From NCBI GenBank assembly GCA_011316305.1, contig SAUG01000044.1, forward strand, positions 647,711 through 711,710: a stretch of DNA of 64,000 nt. Reading direction: 5' to 3'. Positions 24,019-33,185 of the stretch are shown here, piece after piece. A program made the translations under genes and the position numbers. Positions within the stretch are counted from its first letter, which is position 1; each line of letters starts with the position of its first letter. This DNA comes from Rusavskia elegans (lineage: Eukaryota > Ascomycota > Lecanoromycetes > Teloschistales > Teloschistaceae). The notes below the pieces were generated by a model that made no database searches, was not told the DNA's origin, and saw nothing but the letters and a program-made list of their open reading frames with translations.

Positions 24019-24465
24019 TTAATTCAGTGATAACTCATCCCACCTTGTAAAAGTATCTAGCAATTCCCGTTCCGACCGTCTCTGTTCCTCCTGCAACATC
24101 ATCTGCTCCACCTTCACTTTCTCTTGGAGCATGTCAACATCATGCTGACTGGCTTCGATTTGATCAATCGTCTCTGCCTCATATCTATCTAGGGAAAAGG
24201 CCGTGTTCTCGATGTTCATATCCCACATTTGCATCAATGGCGCCGTCCAATCGTCCGTTAGAGAATTCGAGTTTTTGGAGTCGAATGAAAAATCGGTCCA
24301 GTCTCCGAGCGCCGCTGATGCTTCGACATTCGTGAAGTCGTTGTTGAGCAGAGCTGTTATTGCTTCATCTGAAGCACCTTTAGATATATATCTGTCATGA
24401 AGACATGATGATGGCTTACCACTTAGATCAATTTCGAGATCCGACTCCGTGTTGTTCAGGTCCAT
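24019..24465 (-). CDS. Hypothetical acidic protein with C-terminal helix
   Basis: The frame of 148 residues starts at the ATG at 24465 (MDLNNTESDLEIDL). The frame stays open further upstream, but that part reads as promoter DNA with repeats. The N-terminal ~100 residues are acidic and rich in Ser, Asp and Asn. Residues ~105-140 (IDQIEASQHDVDMLQEKVK and following) form a likely coiled coil. No family is recognised. It is the last of three minus-strand genes between 24019 and 25975. Confidence 0.5.
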   Translation of the reverse strand: MDLNNTESDLEIDLSGKPSSCLHDRYISKGASDEAITALLNNDFTNVEASAALGDWTDFSFDSKNSNSLTDDWTAPLMQMWDMNIENTAFSLDRYEAETIDQIEASQHDVDMLQEKVKVEQMMLQEEQRRSERELLDTFTRWDELSLN

Positions 24466-24513
24466 CCCTTCGATGTGTTGCTTTGGAGACTTGATCGTCA
24501 AGACTTGATGAGA

Positions 24514-24569
24514 ACTTGAAGAATATATATTGTGAGAAGATACTTGAGGAATATATATTGTGAGAAGAT
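24514..24569. repeat. 28-bp tandem repeat in a promoter
   Basis: Two 28-bp units, ACTTGAAGAATATATATTGT plus GAGAAGAT, differ at one base. They lie 50-105 bp upstream of the ATG at 24465 and could influence its expression. This is inference. Confidence 0.7.
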
Positions 24570-24696
24570 ATGGGTGAGTAATAGACAGCATATAAAAGAG
24601 CAAGCTGTCGCAAGGAACACATCCATAGCGTGTCATCACACAGCGTAAGCAAGTCAGCATTACATGCCCATTCGAGTGAAGTTATAATTAGTCTTT

Positions 24697-25134
24697 CTAT
24701 GAATAGTGCATGGACCAGTCGAGCTTTTCAAGGATTGCTGCGATGTCTACCAAAGAGCCTATGATCACATTGTCATCTTGTGACTGTTCAGTACCTGCGC
24801 CTTGTTGCTGTTCCGGGATACTAATTCTATATTTATCACGACGCCGTTTTGGAGCGGTACACCACTGTTCATCAAGCGATCCGCTTATGATCTCTAGGGT
24901 TTTGATGTAATCCAGAATCTCTTTGGAAGCTAAATGTCTATTTTTATCATCCAATTGATCCTTGGAGGTCTGTATGAAGCTTCGAAGATCTCGAAGCACT
25001 GGAAAGACGCTGAGACGGTGATTGTTATTTTGGACCAGATTTCCAAGGCGAAGTTCGGCCTCTTGTATATACCTTCTTCCTTCCGGATTCGGCTCTTTAG
25101 CGAAACTTTGTAAATCGGACAAGGCTCTATCCAT
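24697..25134 (-). CDS. Hypothetical helical protein, 145 residues
   Basis: This is a single exon from the ATG at 25134. A TATAAATA sequence on the minus strand (25165-25172) lies just 31-38 bp before the ATG, so the leader would be very short. Residues 1-85 look mostly alpha-helical, and a basic patch PKRRRDKYR sits near residue 94. A Gln-rich linker (PEQQQGAGTEQSQ) and a final hydrophobic helix follow. I recognise no family. Its placement between two other unknown minus-strand genes suggests a small local cluster. Confidence 0.55.
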   Translation of the reverse strand: MDRALSDLQSFAKEPNPEGRRYIQEAELRLGNLVQNNNHRLSVFPVLRDLRSFIQTSKDQLDDKNRHLASKEILDYIKTLEIISGSLDEQWCTAPKRRRDKYRISIPEQQQGAGTEQSQDDNVIIGSLVDIAAILEKLDWSMHYS

Positions 25135-25164
25135 AATGTCTTCCGTTGCGTATTGGACCTGTGC

Positions 25165-25172
25165 TATTTATA
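25165..25172 (-). promoter_or_regulatory. TATA box of the 25134 gene
   Basis: TATAAATA on the minus strand, 31-38 bp before the start codon. Confidence 0.5.
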
Positions 25173-25333
25173 CATGAGACGCACTGTTGACTAGTAGTCA
25201 GCGAGATGAGAAGTTAGTCTAGTCATCAGCGCTAACCGTGTTTCAGCTTTGCTGATGGCTTTGAAAAAGAAAGCGAAGACTACGGACAGCAAATCGCGTG
25301 AGACAGAAACCCAAACCCAATTTGTACATTAAA

Positions 25334-25975
25334 TTATTCTGTTTTTGATGCCGTATTTATTTCAGATTGATCTGCTCTTTCTTGAAATCTACGCTGATCG
25401 AGCTGACATCGAGTCAAAAGTGGCAGTATTAGCTGATGAGTGGACCCTCCTTCAGCGGCGTTGATATACCGCCTCCGCCGGTGAGATTGATTCCTTCGAG
25501 CTGGATTTGTATAATAAGCCGTTTTGAGTATTTCGAAAACGTCGCGTGACTGATAGATACGATTGCCGTGGTAGATCCTCGGTTGCGGAATTAAGTCCGG
25601 TAATGTCTTTGAATTTATATCGTCCAGCTTCTGTTTTGGAACATAGACCAGCAGTAAAATGACTATGGTCCATGGTTTTGAATGTCCCAGGTACTTGAGT
25701 ATGGCGTCTACCATCTGACCACTGATCCTGATATTCTTTTTAACAGTGGCAAAGCTCACATCTCTTTCTCGCGCCATCTCTTCGACTTCTTCTTTCGGAT
25801 GTTCTTCAGCCCAGAGATCGTACTCGGCTAACCTTTGCCAGATCTTCCCTGTAACCATGTGAACTTTCTGAATGCTCCAAGGTTTTGGACCTGGAGACGT
25901 CGAGCTGGAACTGATGGTTTTTGCATTCCGCCAGCGGTCTGCAGCTCTTGCAAAATCAATATTGATTTCGCTCAT
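25334..25975 (-). CDS. Hypothetical protein, 213 residues
   Basis: This is a single exon with ATG at 25975. Residues ~40-95 (KIWQRLAEYDLWAEEHPKEE and following) look like a compact helical domain, perhaps helix-turn-helix-like. A hydrophobic stretch PWTIVILLLVYVP is at ~100-112, and an Arg-rich segment NQSHRRRRYINAAEG is at ~164. No family is recognised. It is divergently transcribed from the secreted-protein gene, sharing a 146-bp intergenic region. Confidence 0.5.
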   Translation of the reverse strand: MSEINIDFARAADRWRNAKTISSSSTSPGPKPWSIQKVHMVTGKIWQRLAEYDLWAEEHPKEEVEEMARERDVSFATVKKNIRISGQMVDAILKYLGHSKPWTIVILLLVYVPKQKLDDINSKTLPDLIPQPRIYHGNRIYQSRDVFEILKTAYYTNPARRNQSHRRRRYINAAEGGSTHQLILPLLTRCQLDQRRFQERADQSEINTASKTE

Positions 25976-26121
25976 AAGCCAACAGAAGAGCCCATGTCGG
26001 ACAGGATACTCGAAGAAGTATGATCAGCACGGAGTCCTCAGCAATTCTGCTGATGACATTAGATGTAAGCAAGTCTCCTTAAATACAAGTCGTTTGACGA
26101 CTGCCCGTGGCCCGTGGTATC
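25976..26121. promoter_or_regulatory. Divergent promoter region
   Basis: The 146 bp between the start codons at 25975 (minus) and 26122 (plus) must hold both promoters. No clear TATA element was found. Shared regulation of the two genes is possible but not shown. Confidence 0.4.
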
Positions 26122-26946
26122 ATGTTTCTCTCCCTGCTCCAGCACTCTACAATCACCCTTTGTTCCTTCCTCCTGCTCTCGGTTGTTGATGCTCAGGTAT
26201 GTTCTGAGTCTATTAGCCAACTCGAAGCTGGAACTACAAACATTATTTCTGTCCCCTGTGTAGCTGAAGAGTTGGTTCTTACGGACGCTTCGCGGAACGG
26301 ATCGCATCTGGCCATACCAACTAATTGCACATTGAATTCGACTTTGTATCTAGGCCTGAACAGGACCAGCACTGCTGAGACAATGAAGTTGACGTTCCTC
26401 TGCGACGGACTACGAGAGAACAAGTGTTATACGTTCAAGGTCTTGCCAGCTGCTGAAGATCAGACACTGCTCAACGACTCTGTCGCTTGCTTCCCTTCTC
26501 CAAGGTCCGGCACAGGCTCTAATGCGAGCGAATGGGCAGCAACAGGTACCACTCCGATCCAGTCGAGCGCAATACTAACTCCTTCCCAATCGGGGTTAGA
26601 GTTATCTCCATCCTCTGCGCTGACCGGCGCTGGAGCTCCCGCATCATCCTCTAAGCCAACCGCTGGAGCCCCATCACCTTCTGAGTCAGCCGCTGGAGGT
26701 CCCGCATCAGCCCCTGAGCCAGCCGCTGGAGCCCCCGCATCACCCTCTGGGTCAATCGCTGGAGCCACCGTATCATCCTCTGGGTTAAACAACGCTGGGG
26801 TCGGGCCAACGACGTTTCAATCAATAACAACAGCAGCTTCAATGGCAACAGCATCTCCTACTTCAAATGGAGCTTCGATTGCAAGTCCCGTGGCTATGGA
26901 GGAAACACAAGGTGCTCAAAGCCCAACTTGCACCTGTGGTAACTGA
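26122..26946 (+). CDS. Secreted mucin-like Cys-containing protein (candidate effector or wall protein)
   Basis: The frame encodes 274 residues from the ATG at 26122. The N-terminus is a good signal peptide, with a hydrophobic core LCSFLLLSVV and probable cleavage after VDA (residue 24). The mature N-terminal ~100 residues carry six cysteines and several N-glycosylation sequons (NGS, NST, NRT, NDS, NAS). From about residue 120 it is rich in Ser, Ala, Pro and Gly. Five imperfect 11-residue units (AGAPASSSKPT type) cover residues 170-223, encoded by a 30-33-bp tandem repeat. It ends CTCGN with no clear GPI signal. I recognise no named family. Extracellular, O-glycosylated surface or effector function is inferred from this architecture. 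Confidence 0.75.
   Translation: MFLSLLQHSTITLCSFLLLSVVDAQVCSESISQLEAGTTNIISVPCVAEELVLTDASRNGSHLAIPTNCTLNSTLYLGLNRTSTAETMKLTFLCDGLRENKCYTFKVLPAAEDQTLLNDSVACFPSPRSGTGSNASEWAATGTTPIQSSAILTPSQSGLELSPSSALTGAGAPASSSKPTAGAPSPSESAAGGPASAPEPAAGAPASPSGSIAGATVSSSGLNNAGVGPTTFQSITTAASMATASPTSNGASIASPVAMEETQGAQSPTCTCGN
26629..26790 (+). repeat. 33-bp tandem repeat inside the secreted-protein gene
   Basis: There are five units of 33, 30, 33, 33 and 33 bp, each beginning GCTGGAG. Unit length keeps frame, so copy-number change would lengthen or shorten the mucin-like tail. Confidence 0.75.
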
Positions 26947-27255
26947 GAACAAGGTATCCCCAATCCAACCTTGGCCGAGACCTATATGCGTGAGTAAACA
27001 GACTTGTTGTATCTTACCGTAACCGATCGAAGTCCTGACACTGTGGTCTTCATCATGAGTTAGAGGACCTTTCGGTGAAAACTGTATTGTAGACAATATA
27101 TGATCTGGGTAATAGATCAACCCCTCAAAACCATAATAAACGTTCATACAAGTATTCATGAGATTGGCTGTAGCGGCGTTCAGAGGAACAAGTCCGTATC
27201 GTGACGGAACAACCCACGCCTTGATGTTTATCTTGTCCCACTCTTTCGCGTTCAT
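26863..27255 (-). CDS. Hypothetical open frame, 130 residues
   Basis: The ATG is at 27255. The middle part (WVVPSRYGLVPLNAATANLM, then THDEDHSVRTSIGYG) looks protein-like. A GTAAGA donor follows TSIGYG and an ATATAG acceptor lies 36 nt later; removal would be in frame but the intron would be unusually short. The 3' end overlaps the antisense of the secreted-protein gene by 84 bp. An upstream exon is possible, since an ATCAG acceptor lies just before. No family is recognised. Confidence 0.3.
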   Translation of the reverse strand: MNAKEWDKINIKAWVVPSRYGLVPLNAATANLMNTCMNVYYGFEGLIYYPDHILSTIQFSPKGPLTHDEDHSVRTSIGYGKIQQVCLLTHIGLGQGWIGDTLFSVTTGASWALSTLCFLHSHGTCNRSSI

Positions 27256-27378
27256 TGGTGTCTCTTGTGCCCACCTGATTGTTCATGCAAGTGATCCAAC
27301 GGTGATGCAGGACAAGGTGTGGGAGACCTCAAGGCAGTCATTCCCACTGGGGTTGTATTTGCATTCTATCAGAACCAT

Positions 27379-28161
27379 CTATTTACATCTGCCCTCCTTT
27401 TCCTCTGAAGTCACCAAATTGAACGCTCCAGCAATCAAACAACCGACGACGGCAGCCCAGCTCGATAGCAGGGCTTTTCCCCCGACTTCGAGGATGAACC
27501 CACCCTCCACGTCGGTACGTGGCGCCCACCACGAAGATCGTGTCAACGGATCCATCGACGATCAGCGCACAGACGCACGGGCGGAGCTCGGAGTTGGTAA
27601 CTCACCCATGTAAATCCGAAACCCCACCGCTCCCGACCGGCTGCATTAGCGATCACTGCAGCGGCAAGAGAGGCAGTGCCGACAACATACAGGACCGACT
27701 CGACCTTGCTCGCCAAGGCGAGGGATTGCAGTGGCTTTTGATAGACCTGCCAACATTGCTTCCCGTAAGAGCGACTTGGCATTGGCAGCCTGTGATGCAA
27801 AAAGACCCTCGAATGGTGCAGGCAAGCGATCGTGGTAGAACCAGCAAGTGTTATCATCCTAAACCGGATAACGTAAGATCGTGCGCAGTCTCTATTGAAA
27901 GTGCCGCCAAAACTGCAGTACTTCACCGCGTAGAATCGATACACGTCCATTCCAAGCCCTTTGGGACTAGACTCGAAGCCACCGCTGGGCGCTACTCGTA
28001 TCTAATGGCCTACGATCAGCATGCGAATCCAATATTGACATGGATCAACAGGTCTTCGTGCCGTCACGAGCTAAAGTCCGCGCAGCATCGCTGGCACTGA
28101 GAGAGCACGCGAAAGAACACGAGGCACACAGCAGTGGTACAAGTTTCTGATAATTGGTCAT
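27379..28161 (-). pseudogene. SUR7/PalI-like membrane protein, probably decayed
   Basis: On the minus strand, pieces resembling fungal SUR7/PalI eisosome-type membrane proteins occur in order. An N-terminal hydrophobic start (MTNYQKLVPLLCASCSF) begins at 28161. A YRFYAVKYCSFGG segment follows at about 27940, then a membrane segment ESVLYVVGTASLAAAVIANA near 27680. After a GTGAGT intron (27505-27605) comes a last exon with ALLSSWAAVVGCLIAGAFNL, ending at 27379. The last splice is in phase. The first two pieces are separated by stops, and I could not find introns that join them, so frameshifts are likely. Family assignment is by pattern and is uncertain. A plus-strand frame covers the same DNA but shows no protein features. 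Confidence 0.35.
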
Positions 28162-28232
28162 TAGAATCTGTCAGTACTGCCCGCTCCTCCCCAGCGGCTG
28201 CTTCTATAACTGGAGTAGCTACATATCCCCAT

Positions 28233-29027
28233 CTAAATACGCAAATGGTAGGTGATCTGGTAATCCACAACCGACCAGGGACAAGGCGTAAGCGTAAGAG
28301 ATTCCACCATATCTTTGATGATACGGTTGGGGTTCGATGATGTACTGGAGATAATCTCACGGTACGGCGCTCGGTCCTTGTGATGGAAAGCCGCTTGCCG
28401 GGAAAGGATTCCATGAGGCAGAACATTGGGCTTTCGAAACTGTGCTGGTAGCAATATCTTCTCGTTGGCTAGAACTTCGATGACTCCTGGGATGACCGGT
28501 GCCGCAAGAAGCTGAGGTCTAGCGTCGTCACCCTGAATGGACTCCATCACGCCCCAAAGCCAGTCGAAGCTATCGTTGTCGCATGGCAGCTGTAGAAGAA
28601 TGTATGCGCCGTCTGTGACCGGATCAACGGTGCCGCGGAACGTCCGACGAAAGATGCTTCGCCAACCAAGTCTGCAGAAACCGCTAAGCACCCCAAATAT
28701 ATGTTCCCCCTGTTTTGGAAGCTTGCGAACAGGTATCTTTACGAGGTCGTTGTACTCCACCATTGGACTGCGGTCGAAATCGTGAACAGTATCACCGTAA
28801 AAGAGGAAATGTGCTCGAAAGTGGGCTTTGATGTCGTGGCGGCCAACTAACGGCTCGATGTCAGAGCTCCCGTCAAGGGGTTGATAAGGCCATCCGCCAT
28901 GAACCCTATTCCATAGTCGAATGAGTGGATGGTGAGTGCTTGAAGGCGGGTGCACATATTGTGCATCGTACTTCTCGTCTTCTAATTGATTTGACAAAGT
29001 GGACGATGAGTCCAACCACGAAGTCAT
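28233..29027 (-). CDS. Hypothetical protein, 264 residues
   Basis: This single exon starts at the ATG at 29027. It has an even mix of residues and reads as a globular domain, with several aromatic-rich motifs (RLWNRVHGGWPYQPLDG, AHFLFYGDTVHDFDRSP, SFDWLWGVMESIQGDD). There is no signal peptide or transmembrane segment. I do not recognise the family. The length and globular look make it more convincing than most neighbours. It is divergent from the 29528 gene across 500 bp. Confidence 0.55.
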   Translation of the reverse strand: MTSWLDSSSTLSNQLEDEKYDAQYVHPPSSTHHPLIRLWNRVHGGWPYQPLDGSSDIEPLVGRHDIKAHFRAHFLFYGDTVHDFDRSPMVEYNDLVKIPVRKLPKQGEHIFGVLSGFCRLGWRSIFRRTFRGTVDPVTDGAYILLQLPCDNDSFDWLWGVMESIQGDDARPQLLAAPVIPGVIEVLANEKILLPAQFRKPNVLPHGILSRQAAFHHKDRAPYREIISSTSSNPNRIIKDMVESLTLTPCPWSVVDYQITYHLRI

Positions 29028-29527
29028 GGTGTACGGTTGGTTGAGATGTTATCGAGTCTGCTCGGAGCACAAATGACAAGGAGAGCTAATATATGCTTTA
29101 CATCCCAGTCAGCAAAGCCTCCACTAACTTTGCCCCTCACCCCCGCATTGAGATCCGGCGTCTGTACGTAACGCTTTATTAACTCGAAAGTGATATACGA
29201 GCTGCTAGACTTGTGATTAGAGATTGCTCTGAAATCTGTGCCTACTCGTACAATCGGCCTTTACATCGCTAGAACTTCACTGACGCTTATCACTTATACT
29301 GTCAAGGGATTTAGGAGTCGTTTCAGGTTTGACTGACTTAGAGCGAACGAAATTTTGTAGGACCCATACCCTCCTTGCAGCGCTTATCTAAGGGGAAATC
29401 TGTAATGTCTCGGGATGCCATAGCAGTCTGGTTGTATTGACTCTCATACTCCATCTCCAAGTCCGATAATGACGCAACATAGTGAATTAGTTGACGTGAT
29501 TACTGCTAACTATGCTCGATCCGTCGA

Positions 29528-30514
29528 ATGCTGACCAGGCACAGTGACTACCAATTAACGAGCCAACCTGAGACCCACAACAGTGGGTCAGCGCTTATTT
29601 CTTACCTATTAAAAGACTTGCTTCAGAGGCAAGGGCGGTCACCCCTTAGCTCGATGCCTTCCAGCAGAAGGTCACTCGACGATCTATTGGACAGCGTGTA
29701 TCCGCTCCGTTCGGGACTGCTGGCATGCCTTTATTCTATTTCGGTTGTAAATGTCGTTAACTTCTGTATCGCTACTAATTTAGAACTCTCGAAAGCGGAA
29801 GAAGACCGTTTCCTGGATCCTGCAAAGCGCGTAATGGCCGAAATCCCAGATTGGTCGTGCCCACATGGTACTCGGCCTTCTAGCTGCATCTTTATTGGAA
29901 AAGATCTTGTCAAACCTCGAGCAAAGATACAACAACCCACATCAGTAGCCTGGGCTCATGATACCATGAAACTGATGCTTCTTCTAGGCTGCCCCTCACC
30001 ACAGGATTCATTGGATGTATTCCAATGTCGTACACCGATCTTGTCGCACTTCACCAGTAAATTTGAATGTTCTGAAATGGAGAACAGCGGTGATATCGTT
30101 GTATCCATGCCAGAGTTAGCAACGATTGTGTACTTTGTCAATCCAATGAGATCTTCCGAATGGGATGAATCTAGCATCCTTACCCTGGACATCCTCACCA
30201 TACAATTCCTTGTCGAACCTACCGTACACGGGCCATCGACGTGCTATACGTACCCCCGATTCGACGGTGGTACGGTTGACTTTTGGGAAGTGCACCGAGT
30301 TGGAGGCGAGGAACGTTCATTCACCCTACCAGGGAGAATTTTTGACAAAAGCTATCTATTTTACACCTTGCTGCTAGAGCCTTGCATGGATTCAAGATGT
30401 CTACTGTTTCTGTTCACGCTGCCTGGGGAAACTGTATATCGACAGACTTGCGGTCGATGGGCGAAATATTTTCGGTCTAGGATTGTCCGACATTTCGCTT
30501 CTCGAGTGACTTAA
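29528..30514 (+). CDS. Hypothetical protein, 328 residues
   Basis: This is an uninterrupted exon from the ATG at 29528; an alternative start is the Met at residue 43 (MPSSRRSLDDLLDSV). The segment after it (LDDLLDSVYPLRSGLLACLY) is Leu-rich and helical, loosely like the start of an F-box-type protein, but this is not a firm call. Later motifs include EIPDWSCPHGTRPSSC and TCYTYPRFDGGTVDFWEVHR. There is no signal peptide or clear membrane span. The function is unknown. Confidence 0.55.
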   Translation: MLTRHSDYQLTSQPETHNSGSALISYLLKDLLQRQGRSPLSSMPSSRRSLDDLLDSVYPLRSGLLACLYSISVVNVVNFCIATNLELSKAEEDRFLDPAKRVMAEIPDWSCPHGTRPSSCIFIGKDLVKPRAKIQQPTSVAWAHDTMKLMLLLGCPSPQDSLDVFQCRTPILSHFTSKFECSEMENSGDIVVSMPELATIVYFVNPMRSSEWDESSILTLDILTIQFLVEPTVHGPSTCYTYPRFDGGTVDFWEVHRVGGEERSFTLPGRIFDKSYLFYTLLLEPCMDSRCLLFLFTLPGETVYRQTCGRWAKYFRSRIVRHFASRVT

Positions 30515-30808
30515 ACGAGGGATTCTGAGCAAGATATTGTTACAATAGCGGCTTGGTAAACCCTCCGTGTCAATATACATCAGGATCTGTGGCTGGGGGC
30601 ACCGTTACCACTGCCTTGATAAAATCTATTTCTTAATACACGCGAAAGCGCAAGGAGTATCGACGGAATCAATTCGACAACTATCAATCATCTTTCAGTA
30701 TCTAACGAATACCTTTTCTTTGCAAATACCTGAAGCACAAATACATATGTGATGTACCAACAACTGAAATAAAGCACTCAGCTCTCTCAGGGTCTTTGGG
30801 GAGAGGAC
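30515..30808. other. Intergenic, nothing supported
   Basis: Short spacer between the convergent genes ending at 30514 and 30809. It probably holds both terminators, but no distinct signal was identified. Confidence 0.3.
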
Positions 30809-31484
30809 TCAGAGTCTCAGTCTCGATTGCTCATGAGATCTCTGCTGACAGTAGTCGAACCTTTCATCAACAGCTAAGCCAGTGTTTTGAGTATAGCTAC
30901 CGAATACCGGGAACATAATGTCCTCGCTGGCTCTTGGATTGAGCCTGGCGAAGCCTCCAAGCCCAAAACTTTCGTGTCCACCGTAATTGCTGCCGAAAGT
31001 ATCAAAATTCGAGGATTGGGTCGCTGAAAGCTGAGCGGCATTCGTGACATCATGAGCTGGATATGAGTTGGACCAAGCGAAAGACCTATTTGTTGGGTCC
31101 CAAGTGGAGATCCATTGATCGTTTAAAAAGTCAATGTAAGCTTGGTGCTCGGTATGCTCTTGTGCGCCGCAGCGAGCCCGGGCGTGCTTAGTGGTGACAT
31201 CGCCACGTACTACAAGCGTAGTATTGGGATCACCCAGGGTGACGTTTGAGTCAGCCTTCTTGCGAGGATGATCAAGTAGAGCGGGAGCCTGATACCCAAC
31301 GTATCAGATCGAAAATTGAATACAGCGTGTTTATACGTACGTTTGCAACAAGCGGTTGGTACTGTATTGGCTCGGTTAAGGAAGGAGGCAATCGAGGAAC
31401 CGATGGAATGAAATTGGGCTGTGACTGTGCGGTGGACGATGGTAACGGGTTGAAAATATCGTGAGGATACCTTGGGAGTGCCAT
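30809..31484 (-). CDS. Hypothetical protein with one intron, 207 residues
   Basis: Exon 1 is 31341-31484 (48 codons) and exon 2 is 30809-31288. The 52-nt intron (31289-31340) starts GTACGT, contains CTGATAC and ends ATCAG, and it joins the two open frames in phase 0. Exon 2 has no ATG of its own near its start, so splicing is needed. The product is Pro-rich at first (PRLPPSLTEPIQYQP), then polar with many Asn, Ser, Gly and aromatic residues (WISTWDPTNRSFAWSNSYP, SNFDTFGSNYGG). That composition resembles disordered transactivation-type regions. No DNA-binding domain is visible. Confidence 0.65.
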
Positions 31485-32034
31485 TGTTGACCGAAGACTA
31501 GGAGGATACTTGTGGCCGCGAGGGACAGGAGGCCAACTCGTCTAGGAGAATATTCTGTGGACTCAGTCTGCAATCGTTCAGGAAAGCCTCCTGTCTCCTT
31601 TTAGTACTGACGCACTGTCTCAATAATCACGAGTGGTGGGGTGTCAGCTTCGTCTTTTAGCGCACGACCATATCCCAAGGTGGGTAGTAAGATCTTCTGA
31701 TTCGTTGGGCTATAGTCCCTTAAAACAAGGTCTGCATGATGGCGACACTCAAAGACACTCATCACATAATCTAACACTTATTTGGGCAAAGTCATTTCTC
31801 GAGTGTGAGGTCAGCAATTACGAATTTGCATATAGGATCATTGGCTGCGTCGGTTCTATCAGAATCCTGCCACCTTTGATGCGAAAGTACGTAAAACGCC
31901 AGTGTCCAGTCACGCCCGACATACGATACATAAATTTGCTTAAGATCGAACAAAATCCAGAATTCAGTGTACATAGTAAATTTCCATGCTACTAGCCATT
32001 ACGTGAGAGATCCTCTGCGCGTTCTTACAGGTGT
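31485..32034. other. Intergenic, nothing supported
   Basis: Upstream region of the 31484 gene and downstream of the 32035 gene. Open frames here (for example on the plus strand from 31633) show no protein character. Confidence 0.3.
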
Positions 32035-32509
32035 TCAACTTGTTTGGCATTCGGTTTGGGAATCCTGAGAGGGCGTTTTAAAACGTCCAGGTTCGGAAGA
32101 GCTCTTGTCCGAGACTGAAGAGGCTGGTGATTTTTTTTCATCTTCGAGCTTTTTAAGGAGGCTTCTGTACATTTCCAGGTACCCCTTTCTTTCAATCTCC
32201 CAATTATCATGCGCAGGCGCCGTAGATTCGCAGCTTTGCTCGCCACGAAGAAGACCAGTGCATGGTGGAACGGGATTTTGAGTGATGTCTGATGTTTCGG
32301 GGCCGGAACCGGCACGATGTTGTCTTGGCTGAAGGCACAACTAGTCTCTGTCAGATCCAAACTTTGGAGGGAGTTTTTCAGAACCATACAGTGCCAATCG
32401 CTGGCAGTTCCGTTTGCAAAGTCATTTTTGGAGTGCTCGCCCTAGCTGAGAAGGGCAATGCAGGCTTTTTAGGGTTCATGATATTCTCTGATAGCCTAGG
32501 TCTAGACAT
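32035..32509 (-). CDS. Hypothetical protein with one intron, 137 residues
   Basis: Exon 1 is 32390-32509 (40 codons from the ATG at 32509) and exon 2 is 32035-32328. The 61-nt intron (32329-32389) has a GTATGG donor, a CTGACAG branch-like site and a CTTCAG acceptor, and it joins the frames in phase 0. Exon 2 lacks a good ATG near its start. The product is basic and Ser/Pro-rich. It has a short charged helix EIERKGYLEMYRSLLKKLED and a Ser-rich tail. No family is recognised. Confidence 0.55.
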
Positions 32510-33185
32510 CACTGCTACAGTGACAGAACCGGGGTTAACGAGAAGTAAAGCAAATGGGTTGAGGAAAGCTCAGTTTGCTTGAGCATTAATGAAGTCGCGC
32601 AAGTACACAAAAGTACTCAAAACCTAGTCTTGCCAGTCAACAAGGATCATTGAAAACTACGCTGACCAAGGCACGCGTGACCCCGCGGTGACTTGCCTGT
32701 ATCATCCAATGACAGTGTAAGTTCGGCCAAAATCCTGTAGACGCCATGACTCATTTGGTCAGCAATCCATTGTAGCGTACATTGTTCTAGGATTTTAGTG
32801 GCGCCAAAGAACGGGTTATCGTGACGTTCTTATCTTTTGCTGACCCTGCTCTTGACTGCTGGTACGAACTCGAGACTAGTGAATTTAGTGTCCAGATAGC
32901 GTGGCTAAGTGATTTAGTGTATACCCCTAACCCTTTGAGGGATTTAGTCTTGGTGGTCATGCCTGTAGCGTCGGTCAGCAAGCTAGAGAAGCCGTAAATC
33001 AACTATGTTGATCTCTGCCCTTGTACGAAAAACCAAGACTTAGCCATGAACTATGAGAACACCTGCAACGTAAATAGCGAATAAAATCACATCAACCTTT
33101 TGAGTTATATACCCTTCCATTCAAGTGTCATCAAGCCCAAGCTGTCGAACGCTACGAGGGCTTGTGGCCCCACGTGCGGCCCGCG
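32510..33185. other. Divergent intergenic region before the kinase
   Basis: This lies between the start codons at 32509 (minus) and 33186 (plus). The motif ATTTAGTG or a close variant recurs at about 32793, 32881, 32912 and 32941. A TATATAC sequence at 33106-33112 is 74 bp before the kinase ATG and is its likely TATA element. Confidence 0.4.

Noticed and set aside
26122..26946. Intron at GTATGT just after the signal peptide (26196 onward)
   Set aside because: The nearest usable acceptor gives a 67-nt intron that breaks the frame and deletes conserved-looking Cys. The uninterrupted frame is better.
27519..28100. 193-residue plus-strand open frame
   Set aside because: It has low-complexity-free but featureless text. 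The opposite strand shows membrane segments and an in-phase GTGAGT intron. Kept only as an alternative.
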